A stretch of DNA of 41,923 nucleotides from Deltaproteobacteria bacterium (GCA_016874755.1 VGTH01000048.1:1-41923); one strand, 5' to 3'; positions 18,410 through 27,197 are shown, counted from the first letter of the stretch. Notes: generated by a model from the sequence alone, not told the origin. Numbers and translations are program-made.

Positions 18410-19063
18410 TTACTCCTTTACCAGCGCGCGTAGATCTTGTTTCAATCGCAGCAGGGCATCCGGCTCGCGGCTATCGTAGTAGCCACGGATCGTCGCCGTG
18501 CTATCAACCAGAACAAAGCGCGGGCTGTGGAGAATAACCGTATCGGTGCCGTCTTGCTTCAACGGCGCCGCGCTCAAGCGAAAGCCGCCTTGAACCAGAT
18601 TGGATATCTGCTCTTTGTCCCCCGTGAGAAATAGCCAGCGTTCGGCGTCGGCTTTGAAGCGCGCTGCGTAGGCCTGCAGCACCGCCGGTGTGTCCTTGGT
18701 CGGATCGACGGAGAAAGAGACCAGTCGGAGGTTGGTCACGTCGGCAAGCTCCGATTGCAGCTTGGCCATCTCTGCGCTTTGCAGCGGACAGGTGTCGGTG
18801 CAAGTGGTGTAGATAAAATCGGCGATCCAAACTTTGCCCTGCAGGTTAGCGAGCGCGATTGGCTTGCCGCTGCGCTCGGTGAGGGTGAAGTCGGGTACGA
18901 CGTTGTGGCGATTCAACCCCTCAAGCGGTTGTTGACCGGGCAGTTGATTCCAGCCGGCGACGCGCTTGGGCGCGAAGTTAAGCCACAGGAGGGTCCCCAG
19001 CCCGATCGCTAGCGTCGTCACGAAGAACCCCAATAGTAAGAGGCGCGTTTTAGATAGAGGCAT
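18410..19063 (-). CDS. SCO1/SenC-family copper and thiol-redox protein
   Basis: This 217-residue protein has an N-terminal membrane anchor (about residues 7-27) and a thioredoxin-like SCO domain. The copper ligand set is complete: CTDTC (Cys88, Cys92) and a distal histidine in VILHSPRF (His179). SCO proteins deliver copper to the CuA site of cytochrome oxidase or act as periplasmic thiol oxidoreductases. No oxidase genes are nearby; the VKOR-thioredoxin and rhodanese genes follow 138 bases downstream on the same strand, which favours a redox role. It faces the plus-strand radical SAM gene across a 212-base gap. Confidence 0.93.
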   Translation of the reverse strand: MPLSKTRLLLLGFFVTTLAIGLGTLLWLNFAPKRVAGWNQLPGQQPLEGLNRHNVVPDFTLTERSGKPIALANLQGKVWIADFIYTTCTDTCPLQSAEMAKLQSELADVTNLRLVSFSVDPTKDTPAVLQAYAARFKADAERWLFLTGDKEQISNLVQGGFRLSAAPLKQDGTDTVILHSPRFVLVDSTATIRGYYDSREPDALLRLKQDLRALVKE

Positions 19064-19275
19064 GGCTATGACTCGAAAATATTAGCGGCAAATGCGGGCT
19101 TTGTGTAGAGGGCTCGTGGGCAAAGGATAATGGAGTCATTTACCGCTGCGTTGTGCATTGGACGCGGACGGCGGTGGGGGCGCGAGGATTATTCGGCAAG
19201 GTGAAAATCCGATATCTTGGCAGCGCTCGTAGAGGGAAAGAGGATCACGGCTCTAAACTATTTCTTGGAGGGGCG

Positions 19276-20703
19276 ATGGCGGATTTCCTGAGCGCAAAGG
19301 AAATTTTCGATTGGCAGCCCTACAATCTGCCCGGCAATAGCGCCGCGCAGATGGCGCGGGCGCGCCAGCGCATGATCGACCAGGGGCAATGGCACGACGG
19401 CCAAATCCTTGGCCGACGCGGCGCTGTGGGCTGTGTGTCTTTAGAAATCACCCAGCGCTGCAATCTCGATTGCACTTACTGCTATCTCTCGGAGACTTCG
19501 GAAGCGCTCAAAGATATTCCGCTTGAGGAAGTGTTTCGCCGCATCGATCTGATTCGCACCCACTATGGCGAAAACACCGACGTGCAAATCTCCGGAGGCG
19601 ATCCCACAGTGCGCAAGCGCGAAGAACTGGCGGCGATCGTGCGCTACGCGCGCGCAAGCGGGTTGCGGCCGTCGCTATTTACTAACGGCATTCGTGCCTC
19701 GCGCGAGTTGCTGTCGCAATTGTGTGACGCCGGGCTGATCGACGTCGCCTTTCACGTCGACCTCACCCAGGAACGCAAAGGCTATACAACCGAAAGGAGT
19801 CTCAACGCGGTGCGTAAGGAATATGTCGATCGCGCCCGCGGCTTGCCCTTGTCGGTGTTTTTCAACACCACGGTCTATCCTGGCAATTTTCACGAAGTGC
19901 CGGAGTTGGTGCAGTTTTTTGTCGCGCACAGCGACGTGGTTCGGTTGTGCTCCTTCCAGGTCGGAGCAGATACCGGGCGTGGCTTAGAGCGCGAGCGGGT
20001 GACCGTCAACCCCTACACAGTCATGCAAGCGATTCAAATGGGTGCTGGATGTGCGCTAAATTTTGGCGCAGTCAGCGCCGGCCACGCGCGCTGCAATCGT
20101 GTCGCCTACGGTTTGGTGATCAACGGTAAAGTCTTCGACTTTCTCGCCGACGGCGAATCCGCCGGCAAAGTGATCGCCAATACCGCTCACGTGGTGTTCG
20201 ATCGGCAAGACAAAGCCAAAACGGTTTGGCGCATGACGCGGGCCATCGCAGCGCGCCCAGACTTGGCGGCGGGCTTCCTTCATCGTGCCGTCTCGTTTGC
20301 CTGGAAGGCGGGCGCCGATTTGATCGCCGCCCGCGGCCGCATCGGTAAGCTGACATTTTTTATTCACAATTTCATGGACGCAGACCGGCTCGAGCGGGAG
20401 CGCTGCGAGGCCTGTTCGTTTATGGTGATGACGCCCGACGGTCCCATGTCGATGTGCGTGCACAACGCCAAGCGCGATCGCTATCTATTGGTCGCCGCGC
20501 AAGTGAAGCGGGGCGACAAGACCGTGTACTGGAATCCTGTCACCGGCCAGACCCAAGAGCACAGGCCAGGGCACCTCGATGTGTCGTTGAGCCGGAAGAA
20601 CGCCCGCGGGCGGGCGAAAAAATTTGTCGAACCAGTCAGGATTGCCGGCGAAGCCGGCCAATCTCGCGCAAAAAGCGCAGACGCCGCAGAAGATACTCTA
20701 TGA
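19276..20703 (+). CDS. Radical SAM enzyme, Tes/MJ0619-like
   Basis: This 475-residue protein has the radical SAM cluster motif CNLDCTYC at residues 62-69 and the SAM-binding QISGGDPTVR near 108. The C-terminal part has FMDADRLERERCEAC, then a Pro-Asp-Gly stretch ending SMCVHN. That FMD...R..C...PDG...C arrangement, with an earlier HARC...Y...G segment, resembles the COG1964/MJ0619 family, which includes archaeal tetraether synthase (Tes). A membrane-lipid or other C-C bond reaction is therefore possible but unproven. The ATG at 19276 is chosen because GGAG lies five bases upstream; a longer frame adds 41 unrelated residues. Its stop overlaps the next gene (ATGA). Confidence 0.85.
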   Translation: MADFLSAKEIFDWQPYNLPGNSAAQMARARQRMIDQGQWHDGQILGRRGAVGCVSLEITQRCNLDCTYCYLSETSEALKDIPLEEVFRRIDLIRTHYGENTDVQISGGDPTVRKREELAAIVRYARASGLRPSLFTNGIRASRELLSQLCDAGLIDVAFHVDLTQERKGYTTERSLNAVRKEYVDRARGLPLSVFFNTTVYPGNFHEVPELVQFFVAHSDVVRLCSFQVGADTGRGLERERVTVNPYTVMQAIQMGAGCALNFGAVSAGHARCNRVAYGLVINGKVFDFLADGESAGKVIANTAHVVFDRQDKAKTVWRMTRAIAARPDLAAGFLHRAVSFAWKAGADLIAARGRIGKLTFFIHNFMDADRLERERCEACSFMVMTPDGPMSMCVHNAKRDRYLLVAAQVKRGDKTVYWNPVTGQTQEHRPGHLDVSLSRKNARGRAKKFVEPVRIAGEAGQSRAKSADAAEDTL

Positions 20704-21470
20704 CGAAGATTTTTTTGAGCTGGGGCTTTTTGTTTCTTGTCGGTTGTGCCGCCGTGCCGCGGCCCAGTTTGGTCGAACCCGCGGCTGGCGATCCGCCTTA
20801 TTCGGCTTGGCAGCGCGTCTTGGAGCGGCACGTTGACAACCAGGGGCGGGTTAACTTCGCCGCGGTGGCGCGTGAGCGCGCGGAGCTCGACCGCTTCGTG
20901 GCCTGGGTGTACGACAACGGGCCGAACAATCGGCTGGAAAAATTTCCAACGAAGAATCACGTGTTGGCGTACCACTTGAATGCGTACAACGCGCTGGCGA
21001 TGCATAAGGTCATTGAGAAGGGCATACCAGAAACTTTGGCGGGGCTGCGCAAAATCGCCTTTTTCTTTTTCGGAAAGGTGCAGGTGGGCGGTGAGCCGAT
21101 GAGCCTGTACGCCTATGAAAGAGATATCATCCGGCCGTTGGGCGATCCGCGTATCCATGTCGCTTTGAACTGCATGTCGGTGGGCTGCCCGCGGTTGCCG
21201 CGCGAGCCGTTTTTGCCCGAGCGCCTCGAGGAGCAGCTCGAGCGCGAAGCCAAACTTTTCTTCAACGAGGCGCGCAACGTGCAGGTGGACGACAGCCAGC
21301 GAACCGCGAAATATTCTGAGATCCTCGATTTTTACACGGTCGACTTTCTCCTCAAGGCGCCGTCGTTGACCGCCTACGTCAATCGCTACCGCGACACTCC
21401 CGTACCGGAAAATTACGCGGTTGGCTTTGTCCCCTACGATTGGACGATCAACCGGCAGCCGGGAAATTAA
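20700..21470 (+). CDS. DUF547 lipoprotein
   Basis: This 256-residue protein begins with a lipoprotein signal peptide (lipobox LVGC, Cys16) and contains a DUF547 domain with the typical YHLNAYNALAMHKVI, then VHVALNCMSVGCP-like residues (HVALNCMSVGCPRLPREPF). DUF547 function is unknown; its Cys-containing ALNCMSVGCP segment suggests a thiol or metal site. The ATG overlaps the radical SAM stop by four bases, so the two are coupled. A longer frame into the radical SAM gene is a shadow. Confidence 0.9.
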   Translation: MTKIFLSWGFLFLVGCAAVPRPSLVEPAAGDPPYSAWQRVLERHVDNQGRVNFAAVARERAELDRFVAWVYDNGPNNRLEKFPTKNHVLAYHLNAYNALAMHKVIEKGIPETLAGLRKIAFFFFGKVQVGGEPMSLYAYERDIIRPLGDPRIHVALNCMSVGCPRLPREPFLPERLEEQLEREAKLFFNEARNVQVDDSQRTAKYSEILDFYTVDFLLKAPSLTAYVNRYRDTPVPENYAVGFVPYDWTINRQPGN

Positions 21471-21529
21471 ATCATCGATCGCGGCTTGAAGTTTTAAAGT
21501 CGACCCAGCCGAAGTCGGTCAAGACCACG

Positions 21530-21940
21530 ATGCGCTCGGTGCTGCGGCTCTTTTTTGTTGCACTTTTGGCTGCGTCCGCGCTTGGCAAGTTGCTCGATAT
21601 GCCGGGCTTCTACGCCATCGTGGGCAGCTATCAAGCATTGCCAGAAGAATGGACTCCTTTCGCGGCGTGGGCGTTGACCCTCGTCGAGCTCGCTTTGGCG
21701 CTCTGGTTACTCAGCGAAAAATCGCTGCGCCGAGCGGCGCTGGCGACCTGCGCCATCCATGCATTCTATTTCGTTTGGTTGTCGGTAACGTTGCTGCGGG
21801 GATTGGATTTGCCGAACTGCGGATGTTTCGGCGTGTACTGGGCGCGGCCGCTGCGCTGGCACACGCCGCTTGAGGACTTGGTGCTGTTTGTTCTGGCGTT
21901 CTTACTCTTGCGCCGAACAGCTGACCGAGAAAATAGTTAG
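21530..21940 (+). CDS. MauE/DoxX-like membrane protein
   Basis: This 136-residue protein has about four membrane helices, with an N-terminal stretch RLFFVALLAASALGKLLDMP and a conserved cysteine motif LPNCGCFG near residue 95. This layout matches the MauE family, small membrane proteins related to DoxX that help form disulfides in partner proteins; MauE itself is needed for methylamine dehydrogenase maturation. No mau genes are present. It lies 59 bases after the DUF547 gene and may belong with the radical SAM-DUF547 pair. The ATG at 21530 begins the hydrophobic domain; an upstream frame adds 30 unlikely residues. Confidence 0.83.
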   Translation: MRSVLRLFFVALLAASALGKLLDMPGFYAIVGSYQALPEEWTPFAAWALTLVELALALWLLSEKSLRRAALATCAIHAFYFVWLSVTLLRGLDLPNCGCFGVYWARPLRWHTPLEDLVLFVLAFLLLRRTADRENS

Positions 21941-21947
21941 TGCCTTT

Positions 21948-22358
21948 TTAACGAAATTTCTGCTGACTCAAGGTCGGCTCGTAAAGTAACTGGATGACGA
22001 CGCCATCCGGGTCGGCGCAGTAGAAAGACGCGCTGCCGTCGCGGTGAATCTTGAAGGGGTGGACGATCTTGACACCGTGGGCGATGAAGTCTTTTTCTAG
22101 CTCTTTGACCCGCTCGATGCTCTCGACGACAAAGCCGATGTGATCGAGCTGCCTTTCGGCGGCGTTCTCCGCATAGTCAGCAGTGACCTCATGAATCGCG
22201 ATGTTGTCGCAGCCAGAGGACAAGTAAACGTTCTGCGGGTCGGGCTCCCAAACGATCTCCATGCCGAATAGTTCCCGATAAAAACGCTTCGAGCGCGCCA
22301 CGTCCTTTACTTTGAGAGCGACGTGACGCATTCCCTGAATACCGGCGATCTTGGTCAT
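21948..22358 (-). CDS. VOC family (glyoxalase-like) protein
   Basis: This 136-residue protein has the two beta-alpha-beta-beta-beta modules of the vicinal oxygen chelate fold. The first begins MRHVALKVKDVARSKRFYRE and the second contains LDHIGFVVESIERVKELE. Likely metal ligands are the His in each module start and the Glu in IQLLYEP. The reaction (glyoxalase, dioxygenase or resistance) cannot be told. The ATG at 22358 is chosen; a longer frame runs backwards into the divergent radical SAM gene. It converges on the MauE-like gene, seven bases between stops. Confidence 0.87.
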   Translation of the reverse strand: MTKIAGIQGMRHVALKVKDVARSKRFYRELFGMEIVWEPDPQNVYLSSGCDNIAIHEVTADYAENAAERQLDHIGFVVESIERVKELEKDFIAHGVKIVHPFKIHRDGSASFYCADPDGVVIQLLYEPTLSQQKFR

Positions 22359-22415
22359 AGGGCGATTATACTGCCGCTCTTGCGTCGAGAAAACATAAGC
22401 GGGATAGTTTTTTTC

Positions 22416-23471
22416 ATGAAAGAAGCCCTTTGGTGGCACGCCGACACGGACGGCAAGATTCTGTGCACGCTTTGCCCGCGCTTTTGCCGCCTGGGCGAGG
22501 GCCAAGCGGGCTTTTGTTATATTCGCAAGAACGTTGGCGGCAAGCTCTATTCTCTCGGTTACGGCACTGCCACCGGCTTTGCGGTCGATCCCATCGAGAA
22601 AAAGCCGCTCAATCATTTCCTGCCTGGCAGTGAGATTCTCAGTTTCGGCACGGCCGGCTGCAACCTCGGTTGCCGCTTTTGTCAGAACTGGAACATCAGC
22701 AAGGCCAAGCTCGATGAAGCCGAGAGTCGAGCGGTAACGCCTGAGATTGTCGTTCAGTTGGCGCAGAGAAATCGCGTGCCGAGCATTGCCTTTACTTATA
22801 ACGATCCAGTCATCTGGGGTGAGTTTGTCATCGACATTTCACGGTTAGCGCGAGAAACCGGCCTGAAGAGCGTCATGGTGACGGCAGGCTACATTACGCC
22901 GGAAGCCCGCCCAGACGTGTTTCGCTATGTCGATGCGGCGAACGTCGATCTGAAAGCTTTCACCGAGCGTTTCTACCGTAAGGTAACGTTTTCCCACCTC
23001 GATCCGGTGCTCGATACGCTCAAGTGGTTGAAAAACGAAACGGATATTTGGTTTGAGATTACCAATTTGCTGATTCCCGGCGAAAACGACGATGTCGATG
23101 AAACCAAACGGTTATGCGATTGGGTGGTGGAGAATCTAGGCGATTCGGTGCCGCTTCACTTCACGGCGTTTCATCCCGACTTCAAACTCACCGACCGGCC
23201 GCGCACCCCGGCGGCAACACTGACATGCGCGCGGCGAATTGCCCAAGCGGCGGGCGTTCGTTATAGCTACGTCGGTAATGTCCATGACGACGAAGGACAG
23301 ACAACCTATTGTCCCTCTTGCCGGCGCGCTTTGATTCGCCGCTTGTGGCACGATCTGCTTGAGTATCACCTCGCCGGCAATCGCTGCCCTTGTGGCGCGG
23401 CGATTGCCGGTCGGTTTTCTGTGGATACTGCGGCTCTCGCTCGTTCGGTGCGCAGGCCGCGCCGAGTCTGA
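22416..23471 (+). CDS. amrS: AmmeMemoRadiSam system radical SAM enzyme
   Basis: This 351-residue protein has an N-terminal Cys cluster (CTLCPRFCRLGEGQAGFC, Cys17-Cys34) typical of the pyruvate-formate-lyase-activating-like AmrS family. The radical SAM motif CNLGCRFC is at 82-89, and a C-terminal zinc-ribbon-like region has YCPSC and CPCG. The family is usually encoded with AMMECR1 and Memo proteins and its substrate is not known. Neither partner is visible here. ATG at 22416 follows a weak ribosome site; the 57-base gap to the divergent VOC gene must hold both promoters. Confidence 0.92.
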   Translation: MKEALWWHADTDGKILCTLCPRFCRLGEGQAGFCYIRKNVGGKLYSLGYGTATGFAVDPIEKKPLNHFLPGSEILSFGTAGCNLGCRFCQNWNISKAKLDEAESRAVTPEIVVQLAQRNRVPSIAFTYNDPVIWGEFVIDISRLARETGLKSVMVTAGYITPEARPDVFRYVDAANVDLKAFTERFYRKVTFSHLDPVLDTLKWLKNETDIWFEITNLLIPGENDDVDETKRLCDWVVENLGDSVPLHFTAFHPDFKLTDRPRTPAATLTCARRIAQAAGVRYSYVGNVHDDEGQTTYCPSCRRALIRRLWHDLLEYHLAGNRCPCGAAIAGRFSVDTAALARSVRRPRRV

Positions 23472-23582
23472 CCGTAAACGTTCACTGATCTGCCCGTTCG
23501 TTTCGCTCCCCATTCTCTAGCGAAATCGCTGTTTTTGTGTTTAATAAGAAATTCCACATCATTTCGTAGAAGTTCCGGATTC

Positions 23583-25988
23583 ATGGCCAAAGCGAAAAAG
23601 ACCAGCGGTAATAGCGCCCATCCGCATCTGACTATCCTTGAGGATATCAGCACGCTGATTACGCATTCGCAGGACCTGCAGGAGACCCTCGATAGTATTG
23701 TCGCCACGGTCGCCGATCGGATGCAGACCGAGGTCTGTTCGCTGTATATCTACGACGCGCAGAAAAAACGGCTGACGCTGTGGGCCACGCGAGGCCTCGA
23801 TGAGGAATCGATCGGCAAAGTAACCATGGGCACGGGCGAGGGTCTGACCGGTCTTGTCATCGAGCACATGAAACCGGTGGCGGTGATCGATGCCCTGAAG
23901 CACCCGCGCTACAAATATTTTCCGGAAACCCACGAAGAGCACTTCCATTCGTTTTTGGGCGTGCCGCTTTTCGAGCAAAAAAAACCAATCGGGGTTTTGG
24001 TCGTGCAGACTTCGCGACGGCGCAAGTTTGCGCAGGATGAAATTCGCTTGTTGACAACGATCTCGGCGCAGGTGTCGAGCATCATCGTGCAGGCGCGGCT
24101 CGCGGACTCGCTCAAGACCAAGGAACAGGAGCGCAAGGAGTACCAAAAGCGCATGGTCGACGCCATGCGTCGGCTGCGCTCCTACGAGGGCCGGCGCAGA
24201 GAGAAGAAGCCGTCGAAGACGCAGCAGGGCTGGCGCGGCCGTTTGATGGGGCTGGCGGCGTCGCCGGGCTTTGGCCGTGGGCCAGCGTACGTGCTTGAGC
24301 CGCGCATGGAGCTGAGCGCGATTCCGAAAAGAAAAGCGAAGGATAGCGAGCGCGAGATGGAGCGCTTTCGCGCGGCGGTGGAACGGGGCATCGAGCATAT
24401 CAACGTCGTCAAGAACCGCATGGCCAATTTGATCTCTAAAGAAGAGGGCGCGATCTTCGACGTTTATCGTCTGATCTTGGAAGACCCGGCGATCATTCAA
24501 GGCATCGAAGCGCAGATTCGCAAAGAAGGGCACACAGCTGAGTATGCCGTGCGCGTCGTTTTCGAAGGTTATCTGCAAACGATTGCCAAGATCGACGACG
24601 ATTATCTGCGCGAACGCACCATCGACGTGAAAGACGCGGCGCAACGCCTATTGGAAAATCTTTCGGGTACGGCGCCCGGCTCGATTGATGTTCCAGATTA
24701 CGCGGTGCTGGTGGCTCAGGATCTCTCGCCGGCGGATCTGAGCATGCTGGAAGGCGACAAGTTCAAAGGCATTGTTTTGGCCACGGGTGGCGTCACTTCA
24801 CATGCGTCGATCTTGGCCAAGTCGTTCGAGATCCCCAGCGTGGTCGCCATCGATGGCTTGATGGAGTCGGTGCATCAGGGCGATTTGCTGATCGTCGATG
24901 GCAACTCGGGCGGCGTTTATGTCAATCCCGGTCAGGAAGTGATCCGCGAATACGATCGTCTGGAACGCGATTACGAAAAGCTCAACCGCGAACTGGGGGA
25001 GCTGAAGGACTTGCCGGCGGAAACGTCGGACGGCCGCCGCGTTTCACTTTACGCCAACGTCGGGCTGCTGAGCGATGTTGCCTTTGCCGCATTACACGGC
25101 GCCCAGGGCGTCGGCCTCTATCGCACGGAGATACCGTTTCTCGCGCATCGCGATTTCCCCAGCGAAGAAGAGCAATACTTGCTCTACAAGCGGGTGGTCG
25201 AGGGCATGGGCGACCGGCCGGTGACCATTCGCACATTGGATATCGGAGCTGACAAATATCCGACCTACATGCGCAGCATCGGAACCGAGCCCAATCCGTT
25301 TTTGGGTTGGCGGTCGATTCGCATTTCGCTCGAGGTCGAAGAGATTTTCAAAACCCAACTGCGGGCGATTCTACGCGTCGGCGACTTGGGGCGGGTGCGC
25401 TTGCTAATTCCAATGATCTCGAGCCTCGAAGAGATCACCAAAGTCAAAGAACTCCTGAACGAAGCCAAAGACGAGTTGAGCCGCGAAGGGACACCGTTCG
25501 ACCGGCAAATGGAGATCGGCGTCATGGTGGAAGTTCCCTCCGCTGTGCAGCTAGCGGACCGGTTCCTCCGCGAAGTCGATTTTTTGAGCATCGGCACCAA
25601 CGATCTGATCCAATACATCCTGGCTGTCGACCGGAGCAATCGCAAAGTCGCCGATCTTTACGAGCCGCTGCATCCGGCGGTGCTGGCAGCGTTGAAATCG
25701 ACGATTGATGCCGGGCGGCGCGAAGGCAAGCGCGTCGGCATGTGCGGCGAAATGGCCGGCGATCCGATGTGTGCGATTTTGCTCCTCGGCATGGGCTTGG
25801 AAGAGTTCAGCATGGGCTCCCTTTATATTCCGGTTATCAAGCGGGCGATCCGCTCGATATCCTACCAGGCCGCTAAATCCGCAGCTTCCATCGTCCTGCA
25901 AATGGACACCGTCGGTGAGATAAAGCGCTATCTTTTCGAGCAGATGCGTGAGCTGGGCATGGTCGAGTTGCTGGAAATGTACCATTAG
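23583..25988 (+). CDS. ptsP: Phosphoenolpyruvate-protein phosphotransferase with GAF domain (PtsP, EI-Ntr)
   Basis: This 801-residue enzyme starts with a GAF domain (about 18-175), then a charged helical linker and the enzyme I part. The phosphorylated histidine is His407 in TGGVTSHASILA, and the PEP-binding TIM barrel has RTEIPFL, GANKYPTYMR-like GADKYPTYMR and GMCGEMAGDP. It transfers phosphate from PEP to a nitrogen-PTS HPr (NPr), a regulatory rather than a transport role. PtsO and PtsN are not in the window. The ATG at 23583 begins MAKAKK; an upstream GTG would add 16 residues. Confidence 0.95.
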   Translation: MAKAKKTSGNSAHPHLTILEDISTLITHSQDLQETLDSIVATVADRMQTEVCSLYIYDAQKKRLTLWATRGLDEESIGKVTMGTGEGLTGLVIEHMKPVAVIDALKHPRYKYFPETHEEHFHSFLGVPLFEQKKPIGVLVVQTSRRRKFAQDEIRLLTTISAQVSSIIVQARLADSLKTKEQERKEYQKRMVDAMRRLRSYEGRRREKKPSKTQQGWRGRLMGLAASPGFGRGPAYVLEPRMELSAIPKRKAKDSEREMERFRAAVERGIEHINVVKNRMANLISKEEGAIFDVYRLILEDPAIIQGIEAQIRKEGHTAEYAVRVVFEGYLQTIAKIDDDYLRERTIDVKDAAQRLLENLSGTAPGSIDVPDYAVLVAQDLSPADLSMLEGDKFKGIVLATGGVTSHASILAKSFEIPSVVAIDGLMESVHQGDLLIVDGNSGGVYVNPGQEVIREYDRLERDYEKLNRELGELKDLPAETSDGRRVSLYANVGLLSDVAFAALHGAQGVGLYRTEIPFLAHRDFPSEEEQYLLYKRVVEGMGDRPVTIRTLDIGADKYPTYMRSIGTEPNPFLGWRSIRISLEVEEIFKTQLRAILRVGDLGRVRLLIPMISSLEEITKVKELLNEAKDELSREGTPFDRQMEIGVMVEVPSAVQLADRFLREVDFLSIGTNDLIQYILAVDRSNRKVADLYEPLHPAVLAALKSTIDAGRREGKRVGMCGEMAGDPMCAILLLGMGLEEFSMGSLYIPVIKRAIRSISYQAAKSAASIVLQMDTVGEIKRYLFEQMRELGMVELLEMYH

Positions 25989-26002
25989 TATTTGGGTCGA
26001 GA

Positions 26003-26031
26003 TTGACATCAGAAGCTCGAGCGGTTATAAG
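26003..26031 (+). promoter_or_regulatory. Sigma-70 type promoter of the di-iron oxygenase operon
   Basis: A consensus -35 box TTGACA (26003-26008) and a -10 box TATAAG (26026-26031) are separated by exactly 17 bases. The distance to the downstream ATG is about 60 bases. It is the best-looking promoter in the window, and a perfect palindrome lies over the expected start point. Confidence 0.72.
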
Positions 26032-26038
26032 TCTAGTA

Positions 26039-26052
26039 CGAACGATCGTTCG
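26039..26052. promoter_or_regulatory. Palindromic operator candidate (TetR-like)
   Basis: CGAACGATCGTTCG is a perfect 14-bp palindrome placed 7 bases after the -10 box, covering the expected transcription start. The style of the site (CGAACG / CGTTCG arms) is like operators of TetR-family regulators of aromatic or acyl-CoA catabolism. No regulator gene is next to it, so the binding protein is unknown. Confidence 0.6.
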
Positions 26053-26090
26053 AAAAACTGCACCGAGAATCTTTTGAAAGGACTTTGCAC

Positions 26091-27197
26091 ATGAAAAAAA
26101 TCTCGACATTTGAAGATTGGGTTGACTATTTCCACAGCTGGCAGAAGGACATCGGCTACGATCAGGCGCTTTTGGGCGACTATAAGTTTGAGACTAAACT
26201 GAGCGACCTGCACTCCAACGAAATCGAGTTTGGCGATTTCAAGGGGCAGCAGAAATGGCAGCGCATCACGCAGATTCCCAATCAGTCGATCCGCGATGCG
26301 CTGATGAACTTGATCATCTACCAGGGCGATACGGAATTTGCCTCCGTCGAACAGCAGAAAAATCTCCTCGACACCGCACCGACGGAGTACGACAAGAAAG
26401 CGCTGACTCGCGTCAACAGCGAGGAAATGCGCCATGGCTGGCAGATGTGCTACCTGCTGGTCAATTATTTCGGCGACTCTGGCAAGCTCGAAGCGCGAAA
26501 ACTGCTGGAGCGGCGCGCCTTTCGTGGCGACCGGCTGCTCGGCTCGTTCAATGCGCCCGTGAACAACTGGCTCGACTTTTTCACCTACACCGAGTTCGTC
26601 GACCGCGACGGCAAGTATCAGCTCACCATGCTGAGCCATTCCTCATTCGCGCCCCTGGCGCAGAGCGTGATCGCGATGCTCAAAGAAGAACATTTTCATA
26701 TGTTCACCGGCCACACGGGGCTCACGCGCATTCTGCGCGCGCAGAAAATCCCGGTGCCGATCGTGCAGAAATATTTCAACAAATGGCTGTCGACGGCTTA
26801 CGATCTTTTCGGCACTGACCATTCCTCCTCGGCGCACTGGGCCTACACTTGGGGATTGAAAGGCCGCTATAACGAGCACGAAGCCGGCGTCGATGCAGAC
26901 AAAGCCAAGCTCAACGATCTGTCGCGCGAGCTTTACATGAAAGAGTCGCAGCAGCTGATCGATCAGTTGAATCAGCTCGTGCCCGCGGGGCAGGCGAAGA
27001 TTAAAACGCCCGACCTGAAGTTCAATCGCTCCATCGGCGAGCATGTCGGCAAGACCTACAGCGTCACGGGTGAGCTATTGTCGCCCGAGGACTACAAAAA
27101 GCACCGCGAAGAAACGCTGCCCACCGCTGAGGATGAAAAGGTTCTCGCGGATATCATGAAGAACAAGGATTGGGTGGCGCAGATTCAACTGAACTAA
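26091..27197 (+). CDS. Di-iron oxygenase, BoxB/PaaA-like (benzoyl-CoA or phenylacetyl-CoA epoxidase family)
   Basis: This 368-residue helical protein has a four-helix-bundle carboxylate di-iron pattern: Glu82, EMRH (Glu112, His115), Glu168 or Asp171, and EHFH (Glu200, His203). The spacing Glu-30-ExxH ... Asp-29-ExxH agrees with that recalled for BoxB, the benzoyl-CoA epoxidase, and is close to PaaA. It is shorter than BoxB (about 470) and longer than PaaA (about 310), so the substrate is uncertain, probably an acyl-CoA. The ATG at 26091 follows GAAAGGA. Downstream genes encode a 2Fe-2S protein and a NuoF-like flavoprotein, likely electron donors. A promoter and operator lie directly upstream. 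Confidence 0.82.
   Translation: MKKISTFEDWVDYFHSWQKDIGYDQALLGDYKFETKLSDLHSNEIEFGDFKGQQKWQRITQIPNQSIRDALMNLIIYQGDTEFASVEQQKNLLDTAPTEYDKKALTRVNSEEMRHGWQMCYLLVNYFGDSGKLEARKLLERRAFRGDRLLGSFNAPVNNWLDFFTYTEFVDRDGKYQLTMLSHSSFAPLAQSVIAMLKEEHFHMFTGHTGLTRILRAQKIPVPIVQKYFNKWLSTAYDLFGTDHSSSAHWAYTWGLKGRYNEHEAGVDADKAKLNDLSRELYMKESQQLIDQLNQLVPAGQAKIKTPDLKFNRSIGEHVGKTYSVTGELLSPEDYKKHREETLPTAEDEKVLADIMKNKDWVAQIQLN

Noticed and set aside
19153-19275. 41-codon N-terminal extension of the radical SAM protein
   Set aside because: The extension is Arg/Gly-rich and unlike family members, while a good ribosome site precedes the ATG at 19276.
23559-24644. Open frame antisense to ptsP
   Set aside because: Opposite the GAF and enzyme I coding region with clear motifs on the plus strand; no independent support.
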